DNA of 64,000 nucleotides from CBDFKJ01 sp965248805 (GCA_965248805.1 CBDFKJ010000005.1:248001-312000), one strand, 5' to 3'. Shown: positions 51,491-61,144, numbered from the stretch's first letter. Numbers and translations are program-made. The notes: generated by a model from the sequence alone, not told the origin.

Positions 51491-51922
51491 CTAGCGCGTA
51501 TGAGACAGAGGCAGCCCGTCCCCGGCCTTGTACACGGCGAGGATTCGGCAAAGTTGCGTGCCCTGATTGCGGCCCTGGTGCATCGCGGTCATCGCTTCCA
51601 GTAGCGCCTCTCCCGGCCGGTAAAAGCGCACCCCGTGCCCCTCGTACTCCACTGTGAGTTCGCCCTCGAGAACGTAGGCAAACAGCGGCACGCCATGCGT
51701 GTGCCACTCGGTCGCCTCGCCGGGTACGAGGGTCACAATCAACGCGCGGACTTCCGCGTCGGTGCGCGGATAAGCCAGGGGCTCGCCGATAACGGTTTCG
51801 GAGGCGCGATAGACCTCCTCCACCGCGGCATAGGGCTGGTTGTCCTGCGCCAGGGCGGGCGTTGCCGCCGCCGTTAGGCAAGCGATGATGCCGATCAAAC
51901 CGTTGCAACCGCGAGCAGACAT
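51491..51922 (-). CDS. Exported cupin-domain protein
   Basis: A 143-residue protein with a signal peptide (GCNGLIGIIACLTAAATPAL...AQ) and a cupin barrel with canonical metal residues: GEATEWHTHGVPLFAYVLEGELTVEY carries HxH and Glu, with a later His in AMTAMHQGRNQG. A metal-dependent sugar, quercetinase-like or storage function is possible; the substrate is not predictable. I chose the ATG at 51922 because it begins the signal peptide. Confidence 0.82.
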   Translation of the reverse strand: MSARGCNGLIGIIACLTAAATPALAQDNQPYAAVEEVYRASETVIGEPLAYPRTDAEVRALIVTLVPGEATEWHTHGVPLFAYVLEGELTVEYEGHGVRFYRPGEALLEAMTAMHQGRNQGTQLCRILAVYKAGDGLPLSHTR

Positions 51923-51953
51923 GTTTGCTCCAACTCCTGGGCGCACGGATCGA

Positions 51954-53834
51954 TCATACCGGCCCTCGGCCCGGTGTCGCACGCGAAGTGTCGATCTCGC
52001 CCTGGCGCATGACGAGCCGCCAATAGTCGATCGGATGGTCGAACCCGCGCAGCACCCCGCTATCGCGAGTCATTTCGTAGGTTTGCGTCTCTGGGATTAG
52101 TGTCCTCGGATCAACGGTTGCAACGATGTCGGTGGGGAGCACGATCTCGCCGCCTCGACTTTCGCCCTGCAACCGGGCCGCAAGGTTGACCATGGAGCCG
52201 AAATAGTCCAATCGGCCGTCGGTGGTCACCGCGATGCACGAGCCCTGATGCAGGCCGATCTTCAGGTCCACGCCGCCATCGTCACGACCGCGATTGAACT
52301 CCTCGATCCCGGACTGCAGTCGGATCGCCGCGCCAATGCCGTCGGCGCCATCGCTGAACGCGGCGATGATGGCGTCACCCATGGTCTTTACCAACGTGCC
52401 GTGGTGCTCTTTGACAATGTCCGTCAGGCACTCAAACTGATCGCGCACCAGCTTGTAGGCGCCGGCATCGCCCATTCGCTCGTACAACGACGTTGACCCC
52501 TTTAGGTCGGTGAACATCAGGACCACGTTTGAGATGCGGACGTCGTCGCCCGGCCGCAGCGATTGATCCGGGCAGTAGCGCCGAAACGCGGCGCGCGCGA
52601 TCGCCTGATCGCCGGTCAACGCGTCGCTGCGCCACGCTAGTTCCTCGATGACGACCGTCGCGCGGCCCGGACTTTCGTTGCGCAGAATGATCTGGCCGGG
52701 TGGACTGGCGGGTCCGAACGCCAATCCGCTGTCGTCTGCGACGATTTCGGGAAAGCCATCGTCGCCGTCCCACTCTAGCGAGAGCTGCGTGGCGTGCTGA
52801 GGGGTGCGGATGCGGTAGGCGGCGGGTTCGAGCGGCGGGTCGATGGTCATGACCTGACCCGCCTTGACGTGGCGTTGGACGACGATGTGCGGCGTGGTCG
52901 AGGCGCCCAGCATGCACGCGGCCCCGTCGGGCAGGCGTCGCAACCACGGTTCGGGGGCGAACAGCAGCTCGACGTTGTGGGAGAAGTCGCGCTCGTAGTC
53001 GACGTTGCAGGTGGTGCAATGGATCTCGCGCGGCAGCGTCTCCAGGGTGAGGGACGGCGTCTTGCTGTTGCGGCAGCGCGGGCAGAGAATCTCCCAGCGC
53101 AATGAGACGAGCTTGGCGTAGTGGGCAGCGAGAAACAGGTCCACCACCTCAATCGGATCGCGGTTCCATGCGCGCGCCAACTCAAGCGGCCGTATGCGAC
53201 CTAGGAAGTCGTCGGGAGCCCGCAACAGATAATCGATCAACCGGTCCGACATCTGGCGATCGTTGGAAAGCCCCTGCAGTATCCGCCGCGCTTCCGGTAG
53301 CCGTCGCTGTGCGCGCTCGTCGAGTGCCGGAGGATCGAGCGGCAGGTGAGCCAGCGGATGGTGCACGTCCGGCCGTGCGGAGCGCGCAATCTCGGCCTCG
53401 ATCAGGGCCAATTGGGCATCGATAATCCGTTGCACCGCGCGCTGCACCATGCCGAGCTGGATGCCGGCCCAAATAACCGGATTCGACGTCTTGATCTCGA
53501 CACGGAGATGGGCCCGTGTGCCGCCGCCGTGGGGGCCGAGGCGGATCGTGTACCGAACGCGCTGACTGGCGTCGTCGGAGAACCACCGGCGCTGGGTGCA
53601 GTAGTGGGCATACACCCATTCGCCCAGGTCCTCGGTCCAGTGCGAGGTGATCGGCCGCAGTTTGTCGCCGCTGGCGCGGCGCAGCACCGAGCCGTCCGGC
53701 TGCAGCTCGTCGACGGCGTCGTAGCGTCCCACGCCCGCAAGCTCGGTGACCAGGTTGGTCTGCGCGACCGCCGGCCAGACGCGTTGCGGGCTGGCATCGA
53801 AGTCGTAGATCCTTCTGGTCTCGAAATGCGCCAT
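51954..53834 (-). CDS. Multidomain class III adenylate/guanylate cyclase
   Basis: A 626-residue cytosolic protein. Residues 1-150 form an SRPBCC/START-like ligand-binding domain (TRRIYDFDASPQRVWPAVAQ). A DUF5939-like region with a zinc ribbon (CPRC and CTTC, about 255-285) and a beta-rich part follow. The C-terminal class III cyclase domain begins NVVLMFTDLKGSTSLYERMG, with both metal Asp (FTDLKGS; KTMGDAIIAAF) and the late segment DYFGSMVNLAARLQGES with Asn/Arg transition-state residues. It probably makes cAMP in response to a hydrophobic ligand. No effector gene is adjacent. Confidence 0.88.
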   Translation of the reverse strand: MAHFETRRIYDFDASPQRVWPAVAQTNLVTELAGVGRYDAVDELQPDGSVLRRASGDKLRPITSHWTEDLGEWVYAHYCTQRRWFSDDASQRVRYTIRLGPHGGGTRAHLRVEIKTSNPVIWAGIQLGMVQRAVQRIIDAQLALIEAEIARSARPDVHHPLAHLPLDPPALDERAQRRLPEARRILQGLSNDRQMSDRLIDYLLRAPDDFLGRIRPLELARAWNRDPIEVVDLFLAAHYAKLVSLRWEILCPRCRNSKTPSLTLETLPREIHCTTCNVDYERDFSHNVELLFAPEPWLRRLPDGAACMLGASTTPHIVVQRHVKAGQVMTIDPPLEPAAYRIRTPQHATQLSLEWDGDDGFPEIVADDSGLAFGPASPPGQIILRNESPGRATVVIEELAWRSDALTGDQAIARAAFRRYCPDQSLRPGDDVRISNVVLMFTDLKGSTSLYERMGDAGAYKLVRDQFECLTDIVKEHHGTLVKTMGDAIIAAFSDGADGIGAAIRLQSGIEEFNRGRDDGGVDLKIGLHQGSCIAVTTDGRLDYFGSMVNLAARLQGESRGGEIVLPTDIVATVDPRTLIPETQTYEMTRDSGVLRGFDHPIDYWRLVMRQGEIDTSRATPGRGPV

Positions 53835-54086
53835 TTCGCTGGGGACGACGTGTTGGAAGCGGTGCTGAGGCTATCGGTTGCCGCCGCCGCCGGAAAGTGC
53901 CGGGCGCGACCCGTCATTCGCGATCTTGTGAAGCCGCACGATCCCAGGGCGTATTGTCGGCAGCGGCCGACGGACTTCGCCTGGGAATGCCGGGAACAAG
54001 CGTGACAAGGCATTGTGATCCGCAAGCCTCTCCCAAGACGGCGCGATTCGGCCTATATCCTTTCGAGACCGAATTGGAGGAAAGCC

Positions 54087-54698
54087 ATGCTGAAAACCAC
54101 CGCGGCGACCGCGCTTTTTCTCGCGCTCGCGTTTGAAGGTGCCGTCGCGCAGGAACTGAAGACAGCCACATTTGCCGGCGGCTGCTTCTGGTGCGTCGAG
54201 TCCGATTTCGACCGCATTCCCGGCGTGGTGAAGACTGTCTCGGGCTTCACGGGCGGGACCGTGGAAAACGCGACCTACCGGCAGGTGTCCACGACCAGCA
54301 CCGGTCACCGCGAGGCGGTGCAGATTACTTACGATCCGAGCCAGGTCGCCTATGCGGATTTGCTCACCGCGTTCTGGCACTCCGTCGATCCCACGGATGC
54401 GGGAGGTCAGTTCTGCGATCGCGGCGAATCGTATCAGACCGCAATCTTCGTCAGCGACGAGGAGCAAATGCGCCTGGCCGAAGGCTCCAGGGAAGCGGTC
54501 CAGCAGTCGCTCGACGAGACGATCGTCACGCCGATCGAGGTGGCGGGTCCGTTCTATCCCGCCGAAGCGTACCATCAGGACTACTATGAGAAAAACCCGC
54601 TTCGCTACCGCTACTATCGTTGGAGTTGCGGGCGCAACAAACGTGTCGAGGGGCTCTGGGGCGAACTCGCCTATCAGGGCATCCCCGACCACGGATGA
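54087..54698 (+). CDS. msrA: Peptide methionine sulfoxide reductase A, exported
   Basis: A 203-residue enzyme that reduces methionine-S-sulfoxide. The catalytic motif GGCFWCVES is preceded by a signal peptide (LKTTAATALFLALAFEGAVA), so it acts in the periplasm. Family blocks are GVVKTVSGFTGGTVENATYR, TGHREAVQITYDP, FWHSVDPTDAGGQFCDRGES and YHQDYYEKNP. Resolving Cys may be the one in WSCGRNKR. GGAGGAAAG precedes the ATG. It pairs functionally with the redox enzymes nearby but is monocistronic. Confidence 0.95.
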   Translation: MLKTTAATALFLALAFEGAVAQELKTATFAGGCFWCVESDFDRIPGVVKTVSGFTGGTVENATYRQVSTTSTGHREAVQITYDPSQVAYADLLTAFWHSVDPTDAGGQFCDRGESYQTAIFVSDEEQMRLAEGSREAVQQSLDETIVTPIEVAGPFYPAEAYHQDYYEKNPLRYRYYRWSCGRNKRVEGLWGELAYQGIPDHG

Positions 54699-54974
54699 CG
54701 AACCAGTATCCAATCGACGTATTGCGCTATCTCGGGAGCGGGCAGAGACCCCGCGCAACCGTCGCTGACTGACACGACGCCGCGGGCCTGCCGACCTCTC
54801 AACCACGGCTGTCGCTCGTGCCGGACAACGGCGCGGCGAGCGGGGCTTTTGACTCCGCGCAAGTGGGCGGGGATATTCCCTGTCCGCGAGAACATGAGCT
54901 ATGATGAGATTGTTTGCTGCGCGCCGCTCGGCTGACATCAAAAGGACGTACGTAGAGGGGAGATTACTTTGGTT
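54699..54974. other. Intergenic region upstream of pckG
   Basis: No gene supported. It contains the pckG upstream region; GAGGGGAGA lies at about 54955-54963, ahead of the TTG/ATG starts. Confidence 0.4.
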
Positions 54975-56780
54975 ATGGGCAATAAGAAGCTGCTCGCTTG
55001 GGTTGACGAAATGGCGTCATTGACGCGGCCCGACAGCGTCTATTGGTGTGATGGTTCGCAGGAGGAGTACGACCGGCTGTGTGCGGACATGGTCGAGGCT
55101 GGCACGCTGATCCCGCTCAATCAGGAAAAGCGGCCCGGCTGCTTTCTCGCGCGCTCGGATCCGGCCGATGTCGCGCGCGTCGAGGATCGCACCTTCATGT
55201 GCTGGCGCAACAAGGCTGACGCCGGACCGACCAACAACTGGGTCGACCCGGCCGAGATGAAGCAGACCCTGCAAGGGCTGTTCGATGGCGCAATGCGCGG
55301 CCGGCGCATGTACGTGATCCCGTTCAGCATGGGACCCTTGGGCTCCCACATCGCGCACATCGGCGTTCAGTTGACCGACTCGCCCTATGTGGCGGCGAGC
55401 ATGCGCATCATGACGCGGATGGGCCAGGCCGCCCTCGAGGTGCTGGGGGACGATGGCGACTTCGTACCGTGCATGCACACGGTCGGCGTGCCGCTGGAGC
55501 GGGGGCAGCGGGATGTGCCGTGGTCGTGCAACGAGACAAAGTACATCGTTCAGTTCCCCGAAGAGCGGTCGATCTGGTCGTTCGGCAGCGGCTATGGCGG
55601 CAACGCCCTGCTCGGCAAGAAGTGCTTCGCCCTGCGCATCGCCTCGGTAATGGCGCGCGAAGAGGGTTGGCTCGCCGAGCACATGCTGATCCTGGGGCTG
55701 GAGTCGCCCCAGGGCGAAAAGACCTATGTCGCCGCGGCGTTCCCGAGTGCCTGCGGCAAGACCAACCTCGCCATGTTGATCCCGCCGGCCGGCTATGAGG
55801 GCTGGAAGGTCCGCACGGTCGGCGATGACATCGCGTGGATCAAGCCGGGTAAGGATGGCCGCCTCTATGCCATCAATCCCGAGGCCGGATACTTCGGCGT
55901 AGTGCCCGGCACCTCGTCGAAGACCAATCCCAACGCCATGAGCATGATCGCGCGCGACACCATCTTCACCAACGTGGCGCTGACCGAAGACCGTGATGTC
56001 TGGTGGGAGGGCACGGATGGCGATCCGCCCGCCAATCTGGTGGATTGGCAAGGCAAGGCGTGGACGCCCGATAGCGGCCGGCCGGCGGCCCATCCCAACG
56101 CCCGCTTTGCCTGCTCCACCCGGCAATGCCCCAGCGTCGATCCGGCCTGGGACGACCCGGAAGGGGTGCCGATCAGCGCGTTTATCTTTGGCGGCCGGCT
56201 GACCCACACGTTCCCGTTGGTCTATGAATCACAGGATTGGGTGCACGGCGTATACACGGCAGCCACGATGGGCTCCGAGGCGACCGCCGCGTCCGTGAAC
56301 CAAAGCGCCATTCGCCGCGATCCCATGGCGATGCTGCCCTTTTGCGGCTACAACATGGCCGACTACTGGCGCCACTGGCTGGCTCTGGGCCAATCCCTCG
56401 ACCAGCCGCCGAAGATTTTCCGCGTCAACTGGTTCCGCAAAGACGGCGATGGCCGTTTCATCTGGCCGGGTTTCGGCGAGAACATGCGGGTCCTCGAATG
56501 GATCGTCGATCGCGTCAACGGGCGCGGGCACGCTGTGGAAGGGCCGTTCGGCCTGATGCCGCGATACCAGGACCTCAACTGGACCGGTCTCGAATTCACG
56601 CGGGCGGACTTCGGCAGCATCATGGATATTGACGGTGAGGCCGGGCAGAGGGAAGCCGAGGCTCAGCGCGAACTGTTCGACAGTTTCGAGGACAGGCTGC
56701 CGCAAGAGCTGGAGCTCCAGCGCCAAGCGCTCGCGGCGCGTCTGCAGCAGTCGCCGGGCGTTTGGCGACCCAGCGGCTAG
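54975..56780 (+). CDS. pckG: Phosphoenolpyruvate carboxykinase (GTP)
   Basis: A 601-residue GTP-type PEPCK (EC 4.1.1.32) converting oxaloacetate to PEP. The kinase loop is AAAFPSACGKTNLAMLIPP; other blocks are CNETKYIVQFPEERSIWSFG, GYGGNALLGKKCFALRIAS, TVGDDIAWIK, PNARFACSTRQCPS and FIWPGFGENMRVLEWIVDRV. Most Alphaproteobacteria use the unrelated ATP-type enzyme, so the GTP type is less common here. The ATG at 54975 is preferred to the TTG six bases upstream. Confidence 0.95.
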   Translation: MGNKKLLAWVDEMASLTRPDSVYWCDGSQEEYDRLCADMVEAGTLIPLNQEKRPGCFLARSDPADVARVEDRTFMCWRNKADAGPTNNWVDPAEMKQTLQGLFDGAMRGRRMYVIPFSMGPLGSHIAHIGVQLTDSPYVAASMRIMTRMGQAALEVLGDDGDFVPCMHTVGVPLERGQRDVPWSCNETKYIVQFPEERSIWSFGSGYGGNALLGKKCFALRIASVMAREEGWLAEHMLILGLESPQGEKTYVAAAFPSACGKTNLAMLIPPAGYEGWKVRTVGDDIAWIKPGKDGRLYAINPEAGYFGVVPGTSSKTNPNAMSMIARDTIFTNVALTEDRDVWWEGTDGDPPANLVDWQGKAWTPDSGRPAAHPNARFACSTRQCPSVDPAWDDPEGVPISAFIFGGRLTHTFPLVYESQDWVHGVYTAATMGSEATAASVNQSAIRRDPMAMLPFCGYNMADYWRHWLALGQSLDQPPKIFRVNWFRKDGDGRFIWPGFGENMRVLEWIVDRVNGRGHAVEGPFGLMPRYQDLNWTGLEFTRADFGSIMDIDGEAGQREAEAQRELFDSFEDRLPQELELQRQALAARLQQSPGVWRPSG

Positions 56781-56990
56781 CACTAATTCGGCAAAAATCG
56801 TCACAAATACCGGCGATCGAACCCGGCGCCCGCGCGCGTCGCAACGCCCCCGACATATCGGCAGCGGCGCAGGTCGCGATTACGTGCGCCGGCACTTCGG
56901 CTCACGCGCCGGCCGCAAGGCGCCAGGATAGGGCGGATCGTCAGCAGAATACGGCACACGACCATCGTTGAGCACGAAGTTGCCGCTTAT
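56781..56990. other. Intergenic region downstream of pckG
   Basis: No gene or clear terminator is supported in this stretch. Confidence 0.4.
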
Positions 56991-57004
56991 GTGACGGGCG
57001 TCAC
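56991..57004. promoter_or_regulatory. Palindrome upstream of the 59-codon gene
   Basis: GTGACGGGCGTCAC is a perfect inverted repeat (6-bp arms) about 108 bases before the small gene's start, next to an AT-rich stretch (57035-57090). It looks like a regulator-binding site; the regulator is not identifiable. Confidence 0.4.
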
Positions 57005-57111
57005 TTACAGGCCGCCTGCCCAGGCGTAGGTTTGCTTAGAAAATAATTTTTGTTTGTGTGGGAATATATCCGATCGATCAGGCGTTTTTATCTGGTAAGT
57101 AGGAGGATCAC

Positions 57112-57291
57112 ATGCCGACTGCCACGATGGAGACCGTTCACCGCGCACCGATCGCGCAAGCCAGCAGCCCGGCCGCACAGGCCCGCAAGGGAGCGAGCGA
57201 GCTACGATCGCATACCAAGAAGGAAGTCGACGAACTCGCCGCCGAGTTCGAGAAATATCTCGATGAAACTGGCGGCATTTTAGCATTCTGA
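57112..57291 (+). CDS. Small acidic/basic helical protein, 59 residues
   Basis: An open frame of 59 codons, MPTATMETVHRAPIAQASSP..., with AGGAGG five bases before the ATG, one of the best ribosome-binding sites in the window. The product has a Thr/Ala-rich N-terminus and a charged amphipathic helix (SHTKKEVDELAAEFEKYLDE) ending GGILAF. It resembles no family I know. The AT-rich leader and an upstream palindrome suggest its own regulated promoter. Confidence 0.65.
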   Translation: MPTATMETVHRAPIAQASSPAAQARKGASELRSHTKKEVDELAAEFEKYLDETGGILAF

Positions 57292-57578
57292 CTTGCGTGG
57301 CTAGCCGGATTGTCCCGGCATCGGCGACTTCGCGCATCGGTCCAACCTATATATATGGCTGATGCGTCGCATCCCAACGACCTCCCGATCTTTCCTCCGC
57401 TGACCGTTCTCGCGCTCCGACCCTGCCCGCCGACCGGCCGGGCGTCGCAGCATCTGCGCCGGTGCCCTGGCCAGACCGCCGCGCCGGGCCACGTTCTGGC
57501 GCGGGAAAAATCCCTTGTGCAACAAATCCGTAAATGCTGCCTATACCTGTTTGCCCCGTCCCAGGAGCACCGTGTTTC
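57292..57578. other. Leader/intergenic region upstream of metZ
   Basis: No gene supported. SAM-sensing riboswitches sometimes precede metZ in Alphaproteobacteria, but I could not match this leader to SAM-II consensus. Confidence 0.4.
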
Positions 57579-58766
57579 GTGAGCCAAGCACCCGAAGACA
57601 AACGGTTGAGCACGCGCTTGGTTCGGACCGGGCTTCGACGATCGGCCTTCAACGAGACGAGCGAGGCCCTGTACCTGAATTCGGGGTTCGTTTTCGACGA
57701 TGCCGCGCAGGCCGAAAGCGCCTTCAAGGGCGAAAATGATGTCTATATTTACAGTCGCTACGGCAATCCGACCGTCGCGATGTTCGAGCAACGGCTCGCC
57801 GACTTGGAGGGGGCGGAGGCCTGTTTCGCCACGGCGACGGGCATGGCGGCCGTGTTTGCGTCCTTGGCCTGCCAGCTCCGCGCCGGCGATCGCGTCGTAT
57901 CGTCGCGGGCCCTGTTCGGCTCGTGCCATTTCATCGTCGCCGAGATCCTGCCGCGCTGGGATATCGAGACAGTATTCGTCGCCGGCCACGATCTCGGCGA
58001 GTGGCAGCAGGCGCTGTCGCGGCCAACGACTGCCGTGTTCCTGGAAAGCCCATCGAACCCGATGCTCGATCTGGTCGATATCGCGGCCGTGGCGGAGCTC
58101 GCGCACACGGCGGGTGCAAGGCTGGTCGTCGACAATGTGTTCGCTACGCCGCTGAGCCAGAAGCCCATGCAGCTGGGCGCGGACATCGTCGTCTATTCGG
58201 CGACAAAGCATATCGACGGCCAGGGGCGCTGCCTCGCCGGTGCGGTGCTCGCCGACAAGAAGTTCCTGACCGAGACGTTCATGCCGTTCTACCGCCACAC
58301 CGGGCCTTCGCTGAGTCCGTTCAATGCATGGGTGATGGTCAAGGCCCTGGAGACCCTGCCGCTACGCGTCGATCGCCAGGCCGAAACGGCGCTGCACGTC
58401 GCACGCTTTCTCGAAGCCCATCCCAAGGTCGAGCTGGTGCGTTATCCCGGCTTGGAGAGTTTTCCGCAGCTCGAGCTGGCGCTGCGTCAGATGAGCGGGT
58501 TTGGCAGCCTCGTAACCTTCGGGATCGCGGGCGGCAAGGACGCGGCATTCGCGGCTATGGACGCGCTCACGGTCGTCGATATCTCCAACAATCTGGGCGA
58601 TGCGAAGAGCCTGATCTGTCATCCGGCAACGACGACTCACTCGCGCCTGAGCGAGGCGGAGCGGCAGTCGCTGGGCATCAGCGACGGCGTCATACGGCTC
58701 TCGGTGGGCCTGGAACACGCCGACGACTTGCAGAACGACTTGGCGCGAGCGCTACAGGCTGTGTAG
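57579..58766 (+). CDS. metZ: O-succinylhomoserine sulfhydrylase
   Basis: A 395-residue PLP enzyme of the Cys/Met metabolism family, making homocysteine from O-succinyl-(or acetyl-)homoserine and sulfide. PLP Lys is in YSATKHIDGQGRCLAGAV; other blocks are YSRYGNPTVAMFEQRLADLE, ATGMAAVFASLACQL, LESPSNPMLDLVDI and ATTTHSRLSEAERQSLGI. The GTG at 57579 has CCAGGAG about 10 bases upstream and gives the usual short N-terminus. It links functionally to sat-cysC at the left of the window (sulfur assimilation). Confidence 0.93.
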   Translation: MSQAPEDKRLSTRLVRTGLRRSAFNETSEALYLNSGFVFDDAAQAESAFKGENDVYIYSRYGNPTVAMFEQRLADLEGAEACFATATGMAAVFASLACQLRAGDRVVSSRALFGSCHFIVAEILPRWDIETVFVAGHDLGEWQQALSRPTTAVFLESPSNPMLDLVDIAAVAELAHTAGARLVVDNVFATPLSQKPMQLGADIVVYSATKHIDGQGRCLAGAVLADKKFLTETFMPFYRHTGPSLSPFNAWVMVKALETLPLRVDRQAETALHVARFLEAHPKVELVRYPGLESFPQLELALRQMSGFGSLVTFGIAGGKDAAFAAMDALTVVDISNNLGDAKSLICHPATTTHSRLSEAERQSLGISDGVIRLSVGLEHADDLQNDLARALQAV

Positions 58767-58796
58767 CGCGCCGGCGGATACGCTTGCTCGGCGCCA

Positions 58797-59786
58797 CTAT
58801 TCGGGCAGCGTCGCCAGGCGCCTTCGCGGCCCGGCGCTCTGGACGTTGATCCAAGCCAGGATATGCGCGTACGCCGCCTCCGCGCCATGATCGCGCAAGA
58901 GCCAATGATAGCCGTCCTCATAGAACTGGTACTCGGCGGACGTCTTCTCCAGGCGCTTCTCTAGATCGGCAAACATCCAGTCGCGAACGAACTGATCCTG
59001 TCGGCCATAGAGCACGAGCATTGGCACGTCCACCCGGTCGGCGCCACGTGCGGCGGCGTCCATCAATTGCGTTAGTCCATACAGCACATCGATCCGCGGC
59101 CGCACGATTGTGTCTGGGTCGAAGCTCATCTCCCGCCACGCCTCCATGTTGTCCGTCGGCCGGAGGTTCATCCCCTCGTTGCTGGCGGGATACCACGGGA
59201 TCGTGTGCGCCAATAGCCACAGCGGTGCCCGCCAGTAGACCGGCAGTCGCTGCCAGGTGACGGCGGCGGGCGCGACCAAGACGGCGCCACGAACACCTTC
59301 CAGCGCGCCCGACGCGAGCGCGAACAGCACGACGCCGCCACCCATGGATTCGCCGAGAACGTATTGCGGAATATCCGGATGGCGCTCGCGCAGCAGCCGC
59401 GCAAACAACGCAAGGTCGGCGGCCAGATTGTCTCGCCCTGGCCAGTAGCCGCGACCCGGGCTTTGCGCAAAACCGCGTTGATCGAAGGCGTACACGGCGG
59501 TGCCGTCGGACCGCCAAGCGCCGGCCGGCGAGTCAAACGCCTTGCTGCGGTCATTGATGCCGTGCACGGTAATGACAACCGCCTTCGGCGCCCCGTCCGG
59601 CAACCAGCTGCGCACCCGCAACTGCGCGCCGTCCTCGACGATGAACGTGTCACCCTCCAGTGAAGGCTCGACGAGCGCCGAGCCACGCTCCAACACCGTC
59701 GGCGCGCATCCGGCGAGCCAAATGCCGACCATCGCCGCCGCTGTCCGAGCCGCGAACGATCCTAGGCGTTCGACGGCAATCATCAT
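58797..59786 (-). CDS. Alpha/beta hydrolase, monoacylglycerol-lipase-like lipoprotein
   Basis: A 329-residue hydrolase with a lipoprotein-like signal ending GIWLAGC. Oxyanion region ITVHGINDRSKAF, nucleophile YVLGESMGGGVVLF, acid in LVLYGRQDQFVRDW and His in FYEDGYHWLLRDH form a complete triad. It resembles monoglyceride lipases (PldB family). Envelope-anchored lysophospholipase activity is a reasonable guess. The start is one of two adjacent ATGs at 59786/59783. It is convergent with metZ, and lies 149 bases downstream of the act genes on the same strand. Confidence 0.85.
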   Translation of the reverse strand: MMIAVERLGSFAARTAAAMVGIWLAGCAPTVLERGSALVEPSLEGDTFIVEDGAQLRVRSWLPDGAPKAVVITVHGINDRSKAFDSPAGAWRSDGTAVYAFDQRGFAQSPGRGYWPGRDNLAADLALFARLLRERHPDIPQYVLGESMGGGVVLFALASGALEGVRGAVLVAPAAVTWQRLPVYWRAPLWLLAHTIPWYPASNEGMNLRPTDNMEAWREMSFDPDTIVRPRIDVLYGLTQLMDAAARGADRVDVPMLVLYGRQDQFVRDWMFADLEKRLEKTSAEYQFYEDGYHWLLRDHGAEAAYAHILAWINVQSAGPRRRLATLPE

Positions 59787-59935
59787 GGCGGCGCTAGTCC
59801 GGATAACTCTGGCCGCTGACAATGCGTAGCGGGATTCACAATCCACTCCGTTTACGGTGCCGGACGGGCAATCTAGATCATCATAGTGCCGGATTGAATC
59901 AATTCTATGGCGCTACCGGCGCACTTGCCCGTGCC

Positions 59936-61144
59936 CTACTGTGCCGACGGCTTTCGCGCCATTTCCCAGTAGGAGTAGATAGGCAGGCGGGTCGTGAGCG
60001 AGACGAACACCGCGAGGAAGCCCGCAAGCAATCCAACCGCTAGAACGACGTCGAGCCATTCGTCGAACGGCCGGTCGGTTGCGGAAAAAACCGGCACCAC
60101 GGTCAAGTACTTATGCAGCCAGATACCCAAGTTGATGCTGAAAGCAAGAAAGCACATCGCCGGCACCGATCGCTTAGTCGGCGCGAATATGAGCGCGACA
60201 AAAGGCACAAAGAAGCCGCCGACCATCATGGCCCAGAAATAGGGCGCGTAGTGGCCGTACATTTGCGGCCACAAGGCGTTGGTCTCGCGCGGCAGGTTGC
60301 CGAACCACACCACGAAGAACTGAGACCAGAAGAAGTACAACCACAGCATCGTAAAGCCGGTGATCACCATGCCCAGGCTACGGATCTGGTCGATCCCGAC
60401 CGGCGAGCCGGTGGCGTTGGAGGCTCCGAAGATGGCGATGAGAACCACCAGCGAAGCGGTGCCCGCGAACAGATTTCCAAAGGAAAAATAAATCGGAAAT
60501 ATTGTGCTGTGCCAGTGCTCGATCAACATCATGCCGAAGTCCCAGGCGAATAGCGTGCTGCATAGCACAAAGCTGAGAATGACAAACGGCGATATCAGGT
60601 ACAGTTCGCGTTCGACTTTCTCGTGATCGATTCTTGCGGCGCTATTGGAGGCCGCCGCCATATCCGGTCGCAGTGCCTTCAGGGCGTAGATGGCGCACAC
60701 GCCGTAGAACAACAGAAGGCCGAACAGGTTTCTGGCGAGCAACCAGTTCGTATCCAGCCATGGACTCAGATGTGCCTCGCCGGTTGCACCAAGCCAATAA
60801 AAGAGCTCTCCGCGGGCAAGGAAATAGATCAACAGGAAGCCCAGAATCGCGAACGGTGCGAAGGAGAGCGCGCATAGTTCGGCAAGCCTGTAGTACGGCT
60901 TGCTCCATTGCGCACCGATCAAACGCAGGATCGCACAAAAGACGATGGCGCCCTGGCTGACTCCCATCAGGTACAGAAACGATACGGTCAACAGCGCGTA
61001 GTCGATCTGCAAGCCGTCGCTGTTCAGCGCGTACAACAAGCATGCCACGGCGACCAAAAATATGATGATGAATGCACCGACGGAAACACCGACACGCCGG
61101 ACTGTCGGGATCGATCGAGCGATTGCGGCTTGTTCTGCGCTCAT
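59936..61144 (-). CDS. actF: Alternative complex III subunit ActF
   Basis: A 402-residue integral membrane protein with about ten hydrophobic segments and the MGVSQGAIVFCAILRLIGAQ and MMLIEHWHSTIFPIYFSFGN segments of ActF. It belongs with quinol:cytochrome c oxidoreductase complex III, which replaces the bc1 complex. Its ATG overlaps the TGA of actE by four bases (ATGA). It is the last gene of the visible operon. Confidence 0.9.
   Translation of the reverse strand: MSAEQAAIARSIPTVRRVGVSVGAFIIIFLVAVACLLYALNSDGLQIDYALLTVSFLYLMGVSQGAIVFCAILRLIGAQWSKPYYRLAELCALSFAPFAILGFLLIYFLARGELFYWLGATGEAHLSPWLDTNWLLARNLFGLLLFYGVCAIYALKALRPDMAAASNSAARIDHEKVERELYLISPFVILSFVLCSTLFAWDFGMMLIEHWHSTIFPIYFSFGNLFAGTASLVVLIAIFGASNATGSPVGIDQIRSLGMVITGFTMLWLYFFWSQFFVVWFGNLPRETNALWPQMYGHYAPYFWAMMVGGFFVPFVALIFAPTKRSVPAMCFLAFSINLGIWLHKYLTVVPVFSATDRPFDEWLDVVLAVGLLAGFLAVFVSLTTRLPIYSYWEMARKPSAQ

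Noticed and set aside
53871..54941. A long open frame antisense to msrA
   Set aside because: It is the mirror of the high-GC msrA gene and has no family features; msrA has a motif, signal peptide and Shine-Dalgarno.
55017..56207. A 396-codon frame antisense to pckG
   Set aside because: pckG is a complete, well-conserved gene; the antisense frame shows no domain.
57292..57578. SAM riboswitch upstream of metZ
   Set aside because: I searched the leader by eye for SAM-II core motifs and found no convincing match; a covariance-model search would be decisive.
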